A stretch of 64,000 nt of DNA from Epiperipatus broadwayi. Lineage: Eukaryota; Onychophora; Udeonychophora; Euonychophora; Peripatidae. The notes below the pieces were generated by a model. That model ran no database searches. It worked only from the letters and a program-made list of their open reading frames with translations, and had not been told where the DNA came from. Made by a program: the position numbers and the translations under genes. Within the stretch, counting starts at the first letter, position 1. Each line of letters begins with the position of its first letter. Location: positions 4,709,911 through 4,773,910 of the forward strand of contig JAQFVV010012441.1 of assembly GCA_028023455.1 (NCBI GenBank), read 5' to 3'. Positions 10,471 through 23,335 of the stretch are shown here, one piece after another.

Positions 10471-11027
10471 TATTATAACCAGGATAGTTGTATTTTTATA
10501 TTGGAATATTTCCATCATCTAGTATGAGTATTGAGTGTCTTTTTAAACTTTATTTAAATATTCCAAATACATTCAACTGTTAGTAATAGCACATCAAACA
10601 GGTTAGTATATGCACAACGTTTCAAGAGGTATTATTCTCCCTTCTTCTTCAGGAGTTGCTGGCCTGACCAATGACAATAGTAGCATGGGATTCGAATTTG
10701 GACCCTTAGATTCTTGAGTATTGAATTTAAAATAATGCTGTAACCAACTGAGCCATCCTCAAGAATCTAAGGGTCCAGGTTCGAATCTCATACTAGAACT
10801 GTCACTGGTCAGGCCAGCAATACCTGAAGAAAAGGGGAGAATAATACATTGAAGCGCTGTTTGATGTGCTATTACTAACAGTTGAATGTATTTGGAATAT
10901 TTAAATAAAGTTAAATTTTTCTAAAGAAATTCAATACTCATATTAGATGATGGAAATAGTCCAATATAAAAATACAACTAGAACACCATTGTCACAAACC
11001 TTCAGGAAAATACTATAATCAGGATAG
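10471..11027. mobile_element. Penelope-like 3' tail, inverted pair with 17-bp target-site duplication
   Basis: The left arm 10488-10749 is the reverse complement of the right arm 10750-10978. Only the sense (right) copy has the extra tail that runs through CACAAACCTTCAGGAAAA. The unit is bounded by TATTATAACCAGGATAG (10471-10487) and TACTATAATCAGGATAG (11011-11027), 15 of 17 identical. This shows that the inverted pair inserted as one event. The same tail occurs behind PLE GIY-YIG coding relics at 43.9 and 56.2 kb, which identifies it as a PLE 3' end. No protein is encoded here. Confidence 0.85.
10640..10765 (-). pseudogene. tRNA-like segment in PLE tail
   Basis: On the minus strand GATGGCTCAGTTGGTTACAG (A-box-like) is followed by AATTCGAATCCC (B-box-like), as in tRNA-Lys-type sequences, but with an AU-rich, unpaired anticodon region. 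The mirror copy lies at 10744-10790 on the plus strand. The same block recurs at 43.88 and 56.12 kb in the same place behind the PLE endonuclease, so it travels as part of the element. Confidence 0.6.
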
Positions 11028-12255
11028 TTTAGGTTTCCATTTTTAATCAATAAATGTTTCATTAATTTTCTTAACAATCAGCTAATTATCTGATAAATAA
11101 ATCTTGAACCTATATCATCCTGAAAAAATCATAATTTTTATTTGGTCTATATGCACAGAAAAACTGTTGTAACGTCGCGCCACAAAAATTCTCCTTTATG
11201 TATATTTATAGACTTAGTTACTTAGATTGACTAATGTAGATCAAAAGTTTGTAAGGAACTGCAGATCAATAGTTATGTATCTTAAGAGGATTATCTTCTT
11301 TAGGGAAAGTGCAATGAGAATCATATAATAACTAAAAACTTGCAAAAGGTTAACAAGATTCATTCAGAAAACGTTTTAAAACAGTAGACAAAATTGGAAG
11401 TGACTTAAGAAAGCTATCACTAGTGATTAAATATATTATTGAATATTAACACAAATTAATATTTAGCATATATTATAATAAATCTTTTTTTGTGGTAACT
11501 GATCAGGATTAATAGTAAAATAAACAAAAAAGATTGCCTATAATAATATTATAATAATTCATTGGGGAGTTGAATTAGCTTTATTCTAGATATATAAAAA
11601 CATTCCAATCCTCCTTAAAATTTTCAATTGTCTTAAAAATTTACAAGTAAAATTTACAAATAAAATGTAAAGAGTTTTAGGAATAGAGTATTTGTGATGT
11701 ATCCAAACTCCATCTACACATGTATATCTGGAACACTTTTATTTTATACCAAATATATTTTCTCTATTTAAACAAATATCATGGGGAAACCCACTTTCCT
11801 ATTCTCTATTTTTATATAATTATCATCAAATCATAGTAAAAAAAATGATCAATGTATTTTGAAATGTTGTTTTTCTGAGATTAATTAATGTAATGTTTTA
11901 TCCATAGTTTCTACAAATTCTCTACTTTATTCTAACATGCCTTCTTAACACATTCATTTTTCTTACAAGAAATAGTTTTTAACTATCTTACAGACTTTTA
12001 AAATCCAGTGTAAACCTTTCAATTATCTATCTACTATCAAATTTTCTGGAGACATGTTCTTCATAGCTTCATTTTAATATCTGTTTATTTTCTTTCTATT
12101 TGTTTTTGATACCAACACATCTCCCTCTTCCCATACACATACTTTTAAGAGGTGTAACCCGCTAAACAGTTGCAATCTATGCATAAAATATGTGTGCAAC
12201 ATATTTTATTTAAAACATTATTTTTTTTATGTCTTTTATTATTTAATATTATTAA
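11028..12255. other. AT-rich DNA, nothing recognised
   Basis: One CpG-rich word, TTGTAACGTCGCGCCACAAA at about 11167, resembles LTR ends seen in invertebrate retrotransposons but has no partner here. Nothing else was recognised. Confidence 0.4.
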
Positions 12256-12428
12256 TTATGATACTATTAAATCGTGCTATCACACTTCCAACGTAAAGCT
12301 GTAACAACAAATAGAAAACTAAATTAAATGGCTGAGCGATTTACATCTTCTTGAAAGCGCTCAGCCGTTTAATTTAGTTTTCTATTTGTTACGTTGGAAG
12401 TGTGATAGCACAATTTAATATTATCATA
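12256..12428. repeat. Inverted-repeat hairpin element
   Basis: The left arm 12256-12338 and right arm 12357-12428 are near-perfect complements (GTGCTATCACACTTCCAACG ... GCTGAGCG with CGCTCAGC ... GTGATAGCAC). The left arm has about 10 extra bases (AAGCTGTAAC). The loop is 18 bases. A MITE or fold-back element is likely. Confidence 0.85.
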
Positions 12429-14921
12429 TTGAAGACACACGTAAAGTATAAATCTACAGGTTATTACTTATTATTAATTATATAAAAGAATTCCATCAAT
12501 ATGTTGAATTCGCATTTTCATTAATATTCAGCCAACATATTTACAATTAATTTCTTCCAATTCATTATTGTGAGTGTTTTTTCTTTGATGAAAAACCATT
12601 GAACATTACTTTAGTTTTCTTATAAATTTATTATTAGTGGCTTTCTAGATTTTATTATTAGCTTTTTTAAACATTTCCTAAAGCTCTAAATCATTATATG
12701 CAAAAACAATCACCTATAGGAAAAAATTAGATAACTTAAATAATTTTAATTTTGTTTCTAGTTTTCTTTTCTTCTTTTTAAATATAAAAAGTAGACTTTC
12801 TAAATTTCTTCTAATAAGTCTTAATAATTAAAATCACCACAACATATTCTAACACTAATGCTATTATTTATATTATATCCATATAATCAATCTATTTCAC
12901 TAGCCCTTTAAAAAATACTTATCAGCATGGGACTTTATTCTGGATCAATATTTTGCTACATAGTAACAGGTTATAAAATTAATAATTCATAATCTAAAGA
13001 TTTCAACACACGGTGATAATTTATATTCAATTTTGTAATTGCTCTTAATTTATGGATGTTACCTATTATGCTAAAACCAGTTTAACTCTAATTAATTATA
13101 CTAGTTAGTCTGATTACAAACATTTTTGTCAAAAAATTGTAATGATGTTAGTAGATAATTTATATAAAATTAATAAAAAATGAACATACCACGTTTTTTA
13201 AACATCTTTAAAAAAAATATCAGTGTAATGATGTTCTAGTGTACTTTAACTACTTAGTTACTTTTTGCATATACTTTAATAGGAATCTTTATTTTTTCGT
13301 ATTTTTTTCAAAAATATTTATTATGATTTCACCATACCTTAGAGTTTTACAGCAATTTATAACTGGTATCATTTCAAAAAGAACTATAAATAGAAAACAA
13401 GGAAAATATATAAACGTATTGATAGAAATATATATAGAGAGAGCTATTCATAGAAATATGTATACAGATGAATAGTTGGTGGACAGATTGATAGATAAAT
13501 AAAAATACAAATACATAAACAGGGTAGACAGACAGATAAATAGATGGAAAGAAAGAAAGAGAGATAGATAGACAGGTAGATAGATAGATAGGAGCTATTT
13601 TTAAATATATATATATTAATTTTTCTCATTTTTAATAATGTTAAACCTTTTTACTACTAACACCTTTTTTATTGCTGAAATAAATGTTCTTTCCATATCT
13701 AAATATTATATATTTTTAATATTCTTCTATAGCTATGCAAGCCATATTTACCGTTTTATTTTTTTAATATCTTTATTTTCAGTAACATTCTTACGCGCTT
13801 TTGCGTTGAGGTAAACATATTCAGTACCTTTAAATGTTCATTTCAAAATAGGGTACTTATGAGTTTTCAAGTAAACCAAGTTAGCAGCCCATATTTTGGA
13901 TAAATGTACATTTTGGAGGACCTATAAGTCTATAATCTACTGAAGATGAATTAGTTAATAAATTAAAACCAAATGAATAAATTAATTATTAAATTTAATA
14001 AAAGAAATAAATTGCAATATATTTTATTAAGAAGCTTCTTAACATTGTCCTATTTGGTTCCATTCAGTTATTTCTTTAGATCAGCAGTTTTTTGAATAAA
14101 TTGTTATAGTGATAAAAAATTAAGACTTTCCTGTCACAGAATGTGATGCAATGGGCTATTTCCAAAGGCATGTGATCCTGACCTTCAGAAAAGTATGCAC
14201 TAGTAGTCATGATATGATTACATGCCCACAGACATAAAAAAGTGTAAATATTGTATTTACATTTTTTTTCTTATTCTGTAAATAAGTTAATCCAAAAAAA
14301 TAAACAAATAATAAACTATAAATATTGCAATTAATTTTTTCACAATTATTTCTTTTTTAAAAATAACAGTAATAAAAAATAACCTGTAAATATTAAATAC
14401 TTTCCTAGCATGCATTTTTTGTAAACATTTTTTGGTGACTCCAGAAACTATAGATTTATTACAATTATGAGCTGCCATCTTGGTTTACTTGAAAATTCTT
14501 AAGTACCAAAAATATTTTTATTATTTTTTTTTTCCTACAGAAAATGTTTCATCTCAATTAAAAAATATTTGTAATTTGTGCTTCTTTTTATTATATTACT
14601 ACAATATTGACTTTATCCAAATCTGGATTATTTTCAATACTTAGTAATATTACAGATTTTTTTTTATAATTTCTAGCTCAAATTTATTGGAATATTTTTC
14701 AATACTTAAAACAATTATTGATTCCGTTTTTCTTAGATTTGCATTTACACATAATCTTTTTTTTTACCAATTTGTGATCACTTTCTGTGATGATTCTATT
14801 AAATACATTATAAAAATACATATTGTTCTATTGGACAAAATATAATTTAACATGAATTTTTTATGAGCATTTTTTTAGCGTTCTTTTTTCTGACAAAAAA
14901 GAATACTCATATTTTAGTTAG
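12429..14921. other. AT-rich DNA with a GATA/GACA microsatellite
   Basis: The only ordered stretch is an interrupted GATA/GACA/GAAA microsatellite at about 13488-13592. Frames open across it are chance products of the repeat. Nothing else was recognised. Confidence 0.5.
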
Positions 14922-15381
14922 TTTTCATTTCTAATATTCATCAAAATACAAAATCACAAACCAATTTTCTTTAAAAAACTTGTTTTTTATTATTATGACT
15001 ATATGAACTTCCATTTTCAAGAGCAACGTTTCGACTATTTACTTCCTTATAGTCTTTTTCAAGCCACTAAAATATACAAAAAATAATAAAACAAATAAAA
15101 TAAAACATTATATAATCATTAAACTCTACATATATTTCAAATCTTCTCAAAATAAAAAATTCTTTTTTTAAAAAAAAATCTTTTTTCCCTTTAAAGACAT
15201 AAATTTAATATAAAACATTAGAACATTACCCCAACCCCAACTACACCAAACAAAACCCTTTAAAAAAAAAAAAACCCACAAACCCCCCCCACCCACCACC
15301 ACAATATTTTTTTTTTTCCTCTATTTTTAAAACCTAAAAAAAATTTTTCCTTTTTTAACCTTATTTATAATTAATTATTTT

Positions 15382-15693
15382 TTAAAAATAATTTTTTAAA
15401 AGAAGTTTTATTTTTTTAAAAATAAATAATTTTTTTTTTAAATAAAATTTAAATTCCTTAATATAAAAATTTTCCTTTAAAAATCTTTCTTTATAATTAA
15501 TTACTGTTTCTAAAAGTTCTATTTTGTAATTGATGTGACCAGATTTACATTTATGAAAAAAAATTGCAGATTTTTTATCAGATAAATGTTGTTTTAATCT
15601 TGTTCTTAACTTATTTTTTGTATTTCCAATATAAGAAACACTTTTACCAACATTCCAGCAGTCTAAACATTTTATCATATATACACCTTTCAT
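15382..15693 (-). pseudogene. GIY-YIG domain, inverted partner copy
   Basis: This is identical in protein to the plus-strand copy for about the first 80 residues (GVY and YIG motifs, C-x2-C, RTR). After FYIKEFK the sequence becomes a run of Lys, Phe and Leu codons made of A/T homopolymers. The change coincides with the start of an oddly low-complexity stretch (about 15130-15470) that differs from the partner arm, so the C-terminus may be an artefact of the assembly and not biology. Confidence 0.7.
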
Positions 15694-15722
15694 AGCTGAT
15701 TAATGTTGGTGAAAAAAATGAT

Positions 15723-16028
15723 ATGCTTGAAGCTATGAAAGGTGTATATATGATAAAATGTTTAGACTGCTGGAATGTTGGTAAAAGTGTTTCTTATATT
15801 GGAAATACAAAAAATAAGTTAAGAACAAGATTAAAACAACATTTATCTGATAAAAAATCTGCAATTTTTTTTCATAAATGTAAATCTGGTCACATCAATT
15901 ACAAAATAGAACTTTTAGAAACAGTAATTAATTATAAAGAAAGATTTTTAAAGGAAAATTTTTATATTAAGGAATTTAAACCATATATGAATAAAAAACT
16001 AATTGATTTTATAAAAAATAAAAACTAG
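15723..16028 (+). CDS. GIY-YIG endonuclease domain of a Penelope-like element (fragment)
   Basis: A 101-residue open frame. Residues 7-9 are GVY and 25-27 are YIG, the two defining motifs of the GIY-YIG nuclease fold. Between them is a C-x2-C (residues 13 and 16), a feature of the PLE branch of this family. Residues 34-36 (RTR) supply the conserved arginine, and H40 plus the later CKSGHINY block are also expected. The domain nicks target DNA for retrotransposition. Only the C-terminal domain is present; the reverse transcriptase that should precede it is absent and the chosen ATG lies at the inverted-repeat joint. A usual PLE protein is several times longer, so this is a fragment and not an independent gene. 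Confidence 0.75.
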   Translation: MLEAMKGVYMIKCLDCWNVGKSVSYIGNTKNKLRTRLKQHLSDKKSAIFFHKCKSGHINYKIELLETVINYKERFLKENFYIKEFKPYMNKKLIDFIKNKN

Positions 16029-16631
16029 TCACATCATTTGCAAAAAAATAGAACTTTTAGAAACAATAATTAATTATAAAGTAAGTTTAAAAAAGGAAAA
16101 ATTTTTATAGTAGGGAATTTAAACAATATAGGAATAAAAGGAAAAAAACTAATTGATTGTTGTGGGTGATGGGACTGGTTTTGAGGTATTTTATCTAAAT
16201 ATAATTTAAACAGAGTGTTTTAAATAGAAGTTTAAATTGTAGGTTGTTTTAAATAGAGGGAAGGTAATGTTCTAATGTTTTATATTAAATTTATGTCTTT
16301 AAAGGGAAAAAAGATTTTTTTTTTAAAAAAGAATTTTTTATTTTGAGAAGATTTGAAATATATGTAGAGTTTAATGATTATATAATGTTTTATTTTATTT
16401 GTTTTATTATTTTTTGTATATTTTAGTGGCTTGAAAAAGACTATAAGGAAGTAAATAGTCGAAACGTTGCTCTTGAAAATGGAAGTTCATATAGTCATAA
16501 TAATAAAAAACAAGTTTTTTAAAGAAAATTGGTTTGTGATTTTGTATTTTGATGAATATTGTTTATACTGACTATTTTTAAAAGAAAAAAGAAGTTCAAG
16601 ATTAAAGGTTATGCTTTTCATTTCTAGTATT

Positions 16632-18034
<1,403 letters not shown>

Positions 18035-19805
18035 TGTAAAATTGATAATTAATAATTGTCATCTGTTTTCATTATATTTTTAATTTTTAAAATTTTTTTC
18101 TCTTAGAAGTTAATTCTGAATATAAAGACACAGTCTTAGAATGATTAATTATAAAGTTATCACACTGACTTCAATATATATATATATATATATATTAGTA
18201 ATATTCTTAAATGTTATAAGCAACTGTTTGTTTACAAGTGGTATTAAAATAAACAACAATTATATCTACCATATAAATTTAAATTATAACACAATTTTAA
18301 TGAGACTGCATAAACAGCTCTTTTTATTTGAACTTCATGCTAATATATATCATAGATTTATTTATTGACCATAAAGGTTCTTAAACAATAGATATAATAT
18401 TGATTACTTTGATTTTATAAAGCACTGTATTGATTTATCTAACATTTTGAAATTAATCACTCCAATTATTCATATGATTAGTGTTACATAATATATTAGC
18501 TATTCGTTTATTTGTTTGTAACATTATTAAAATGAATAGAAAATAACTCTGATATGTATGTTTAAATTATAAGTTGATTCCAATAAGAATGGGTGAACAC
18601 CTGTAATAATCTGCTGTTCCCTAGTAAATATCACTGTGTATCTTTACTACTCATTGATGACCTTCGATAGTAAATCATTTTCAATTGCAATATGGATTAC
18701 TATGACATTAGAAAGTGTTGCATTAATATAGTTATTATATGGTATTACTTCAATTATTACACATGACACATAGATGGAACTTGTTAAACATAAACCCATA
18801 TATATATTATATAATAAAATTTATTAGATGAGACTTCATATTATCTTTAAAAATTATTTTGATTTCATTGTGTCTATTTTCAATTTCTGCATAAGTTTGT
18901 TTTATTTTAAAGCTTTTACATTTTATTTTTAAAAAATCAAAAAAATAATTTTTGAATTATTTATTCTTTAAATAAATTAGTCAAATAAGTAATAAAATAA
19001 CAATAGAATTATTATCAAAAATTAAAATATTAATATTTATTATAATTGTAATATTTATTTATGTATAAATATGTGTGTGACAAATATTGGTATTATAAAT
19101 TGGAAGTTATTTTATTGTAATAAGTTATAATAAATTTAATATAATGAATTATTTAAGATATTTTAAACTTGTAAAATAAATATTTATTTAATTGCATGAT
19201 AATTCTTAGTTGTTGTCAGATGGTGTGTGTGTGTGTGTAAATCTCTAGATTAAGATAATAGAATAATACATCGCATGAAAAGTATCATAAAATGTATATT
19301 CTAAGGGGATATTTACTATCATAAAATGTTTTTTGCTTACTTTAAATATAACCTTCATAAGGTTTGGATGTTTAGGTATAGAGATGATGAATTTCTCTGT
19401 CTTGTTTGTAAGATACTTGCACCTATATTTGTGATATATGTTTTCTGTCATAACTTATAAAATAAATAATTATAAGTCAGCTTGGATTCATCTTTGTTAG
19501 GAACCTTTAGATGCACCAATATATAAAATAATTAGATATATTTGAGGTTGAGATACTATTATTTTGATCAACTATACAAGAAACATTTATATAATAATTT
19601 CTTTAATAAATGTACATTGTTAATAATGATAACCTTTGTTTAATTTCTATTTCTGAATGTATAACAAAAATTTATGAAAACTGATTTATCTTGGTATTGC
19701 ATTTATTTTACTTCTGTAAAATATGACAACCAATTATAAATAGAATGTGAATCCCCAAAATTAATTATTCATCATCTGTAAATATAAATCTCAAATGTAA
19801 ATAAA
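18035..19805. other. AT-rich DNA, nothing recognised
   Basis: Apart from short TA (18173-18195) and GT (19222-19237) runs, nothing was recognised. Confidence 0.5.
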
Positions 19806-19839
19806 GATGTATACAGCTTTTACTAAATCTGGTTTTTAT

Positions 19840-19992
<153 letters not shown>

Positions 19993-20130
19993 AGTTTATT
20001 CCAGCATAATAAGGAAAATCCTGATATTCATTATAAGATTTTAAAAAATCTGAATTTCATTATAAGATAAAGAATAATTATTAAACTGATTGGTGTAAAT
20101 AATCAGAATAAATATTATTCTAAGAATTTA

Positions 20131-20406
20131 TTGAAAGAGTTTGATTGTCATAAACATCATATAATAGATGTTAATAAATCTGAACTAAAATATAATTATT
20201 TTCTTTCAAATATCCCTGTAAACATGACTTCTTATGATATTAAAAAATTTTTTGAAAGAAAGTTACAGGTTAAAGTTTTGTTTTTAAAATCAATATGTGT
20301 AATTCTAAATCAGCTTGCATTTTTGTTTCCATCCCCACATATAAACGTTATGAGATTGCATCTTATTTATGGCCTCCCACGGTACTTCTCTAACTTTTTT
20401 TCATGA
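20131..20406 (+). pseudogene. LINE ORF1-like fragment
   Basis: A 91-residue frame containing LKYNYFLSNIPVNMTSYDIKKFFE, compatible with an RNA-recognition-like fold of LINE ORF1 (NIP then a basic helix). After about residue 48 the homologous frame moves by one base to give CNSKSACIFVSIPTY. ORF1 proteins bind element RNA. Assignment rests on position before the endonuclease as well as on the residues; moderate confidence. Confidence 0.5.
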
Positions 20407-20876
20407 TATTTTGATAATTGGTTAAATCTTTTCATATAGTTTTTTTTATCTGATCTTAGTTTGTGTTACTTTTTTCTATTTATTAGTTTAATTTTATTTT
20501 CTTTATGTTTATTTTGATATGAATAGTATTAATTGTTTCTATTTTAATATAAGGAAGATCAGAACTAAATTAAACCTCATAAAATAATCCTTTAATTCTG
20601 AGAATTTTGATTTTATTTTTTTGAATGAAAGCTGAATTGATAATAGGTATAGGGTTTTCACACTGATAGACCTTCTAAAGTTGCTTTGAGAGGTGGAGGT
20701 ACATTAGTTACCTTAAAAAGGTTAGATATAAATCTGTTTTTATCAATTTCCTTTTTTGTGAATCAACATGGTATAAGTCTTTTTGAATGATGGTTGTAAA
20801 GTTCTACTAGGTAGCATTTACCTTAAACCAACATTACTTTTTTCTAAATGAAATGCTTTGCTCACTTTAAGAATAT

Positions 20877-21236
20877 TTGATTACATTTAAATCTTATATT
20901 ATCGTTACAGGTGTTTTTAATATTCCTAATCTCTATTTAGGCAATACTCTCATAAACTATAACTTTTTATCTTCTAAGGCATATAGGATACTTCAATTTT
21001 GTAATTTATTAAATCTTAAAAAATATAATTCATGTATTAATGTAAATAATCATACTCTAGATTACATTCTTAGCAATTTTTCTAATATACATTGTTTTCC
21101 TGTGCCTTCTATCTCTATTCCAATTGATATTGATTTAATGATTGCTAAAGATTTTCTGGATCATGAAAGGGTATGTAAATATAAATTTAAGTTTGATTTT
21201 GAAAGTGTTAAGATTCTTCATGAAGAGAGACCGTAA
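20877..21236 (+). pseudogene. LINE ORF2 endonuclease domain fragment
   Basis: A 119-residue open frame covering the C-terminal half of a LINE apurinic/apyrimidinic-like endonuclease, which nicks target DNA to prime reverse transcription. Legible motifs are VFNIP (normally GDFN), LQFCNLLNLKKYN and NNHTLDYILSN. The substitution of the conserved Asp of GDFN would by itself abolish activity. The upstream RGGG block sits in another frame at about 20690. No RT follows; downstream DNA is anonymous. Confidence 0.75.
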
Positions 21237-21960
21237 TAAAGGAAAAATATTAGTTTCCATGTAAATAACCTACTTATACTAATGAGTAAATAATAATAAT
21301 AGATTTGTATTTACATATAAAAATATCGCAATAAATATTCAAAAATTTTAAACTTTTAAACCGTATTTTGTTACTTATAACAGAAAGAAATAATTTTTTT
21401 AGATTTTTAAAATAAATTATAACGGAGATTTTATTGATTTTATAAACTGAAAATAATCTTTTTAATGACAATCTATAACTTTTTTGTTTTGATTACGATC
21501 TCATTTTTTGAATATAGAAACAAAAAACTATTAATACAGCTCAAGACTAAAAGTGGCACTAGTTGTATGTCATATGAGAATCTGATTTCTTAACATTTCA
21601 CAAATGAACACATATTGTCAAATAGAGCCAAATAACTGCTAATGATTAAAATATGTATGAAAAAAATGTAAAATTAAATACTGTAGTTAATTAAAAAAGT
21701 AAAAAAAGTTTGTCTTGTATTATTTTTTTTTAAATATTTGAAAGTTTTTATTAGTTATACTTTATTTCCTTATTTTTTTAATGCGAATTTTAAAGTAATT
21801 TTTCTTTATTGCTTTGCTTTTATGCCATTTCTGAAAATTATAACCCCCTATCCCCATTTTTCAAGGTAAGTTAAGTCTATTTTTGTGTGATTTTTTTTGT
21901 GCATATTTTCTGAGGAACCTATCTACCGCATAAAACGAGATCCATGGGTATATATATATA
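21237..21960. other. AT-rich DNA, nothing recognised
   Basis: No feature recognised; a short TA run is at 21951-21964. Confidence 0.5.
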
Positions 21961-21964
21961 TATT

Positions 21965-23140
21965 GAACCGGGTCCCTCTGAATAATTCCTATTCTTATTG
22001 GGTTTAAATATTTTTAAACATAACCTATGTTTAAATAGTTTTAAGCATAACCTTTTAATATCTTTTGGCTTTAATAAGTTTTAATATCTTGACTTTTAAC
22101 TAAGTTTTAATAAGTTTTAATATCTAAACCTTAATACACTTCCTTTCTTGGTAATTATTATTTTATATCATACTTACAGGAATGGACCAGCCCTTCAAGC
22201 AGAAGGGAGAATACTATTGATAGCATAGCCATCAACAATATCCATAGTCAGATTGGACTAGGCAAAGTATAACACAATCACCTTTCCTGACTATGCTCAA
22301 CTCAATTGCTGGAACAATAACCTGCCATCCAAAGCTTTTTTATTTGTTTTGAGGAACAAACTCAGATATTCAGATGACAGGATCACTAATCCAGCACTTG
22401 CAATATCCAAACAAGCTCATACCTCTGTCTCAGGGGTCCATCACATTGTCATAATATACAGAGACATTTATACACTAATTTACTGGCGATGCAGTAACAA
22501 GAAAGAGAGAAAGAGATTAGACAAAATAACAATTAAGCAACATCATTATTTATTTTGCACACACATATACTTAACATAATATAACATAATACATTTTTAC
22601 AAAGGAAAATATAAATGATGACTTTAGGCTATAGTTATAATAACCCTTCATTAAAATTCATTTTTACATTTTCATTTGCTTGTATTTCCAACTGGTTGGC
22701 CCCTTGATTCCATTGATGGTTCTTTTCAGAGCTTGTCTTTATTTCTATGGCTCAGCAATGGGGGAGAGAGAGTATGAGGCAGTGGCTCCTTTAAAGTTTA
22801 GGCATTTGTTGCAGAGATTGGCTCCAGACAGGTACAGCTAATTTAGCAGAGGACATTGGGGCCCAAAGCCCAGCCAAACACTCCTATGGATATATAACAA
22901 CACATGTTTCTAGTTCTGTAACTTCTGTATTGAAATTGATCACAGCAGTAATTGATGGGCTTACTACTACATTTTCAGTTTCTGAATATCTGGATCTCTG
23001 GTTATTTGGATTCTCAATGAAAAACTCTGAGCCTGCATTCTGCTTTCTGTCCAAACTGAACAATAATATCCAGATGCAATTCTTATATACTCCTGCTCTC
23101 ATTGTTTTTAAGTGCTTATCATTATTTTTAATTTTGGTCA
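21965..23140. mobile_element. Possible LTR-retrotransposon remnant
   Basis: This block is less AT-rich than its flanks and contains several TTAAGTTTTAATA-like tandem words (22015-22135) and the phrase CCATCCAAAGCTTTTTTATTTG at 22327. A similar phrase (CACATCCAAAGCACTTTTTTGTTTG, at 41383) occurs in the 41.2-kb block, and both blocks begin ATTGAACCG directly after a TA run. No gag or pol protein is legible. I consider a shared LTR-type family possible but unproven. Confidence 0.3.
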
Positions 23141-23335
23141 TAACTTTAATCTATTTTTTAATTAAAATTTGCATTTACATTTATCTAATGGATTTTTACA
23201 TGATATGTCATCTAATATTTTTCTTAGATTAATCTACTATCACTTTTAGAAGATAGTTTACATGATTTTCTTCTAATTAATTTAATCAGTAATCTTTTAA
23301 ATGAATTACATTTTTGAAAGATGTTTTTTACAAAT

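Larger units (their letters stand above)
14922..16631. mobile_element. Penelope-like GIY-YIG inverted pair with 17-bp target-site duplication
   Basis: The left arm 14939-15692 mirrors the right arm 15735-16560, and only the right copy has an extra tail (16561-16614). The unit is framed by TTTTCATTTCTAATATT (14922-14938) and TTTTCATTTCTAGTATT (16615-16631), 16 of 17 identical. Both arms encode the same GIY-YIG domain, and both outer ends contain GGCTTGAAAAAGACTAT and AACGTTGCTCTTG. This is a classic PLE arrangement: a 5'-truncated sense copy preceded by an inverted partial copy. The two arms still agree nearly base for base over the coding part, so the insertion is fairly young. Confidence 0.9.
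19993..21236 (+). mobile_element. Jockey/CR1-like LINE: ORF1 end and endonuclease domain
   Basis: On the plus strand the remains of two LINE proteins occur in the expected order. Around 20280-20410 the frame reads SKSACIFVSIPTY and WPPTVLL, like the conserved end of Jockey/CR1/I ORF1 proteins (FKVSVP ... LWPxGV). Around 20655-20740, DRPSKVALRGGGTLV matches the RGGG strand of the apurinic-like endonuclease. At 20877-21236 follow VTGVFNIPNLYLGN (GDFN motif, with G-D changed to G-V) and NVNNHTLDYILSN. Frames are broken several times, and the reverse transcriptase is absent, so the copy is truncated at the 3' side and dead. Confidence 0.75.

Noticed and set aside
10800-10850. Hammerhead in the tRNA-tail PLE family (CTGAAGA ... 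GAAAC at 10.6, 10.8, 44.0 and 56.2 kb)
   Set aside because: Core and GAAAC words recur, but helix I does not pair in any copy and the triplet after helix III varies (GTG, GTT). Not supported as a ribozyme.
16428-16470. Hammerhead in the 15-kb PLE (GACTAT ... ATAGTC then GAAAC)
   Set aside because: The stem and GAAAC are present, but the upstream core reads TTGAAAA, helix III and a cleavage triplet cannot be formed, and the word is shared by both arms. At best a remote relic.
22349-23232. Cluster of short frames on both strands as a gene
   Set aside because: No motif, overlapping frames on both strands, and the block resembles repeat DNA.
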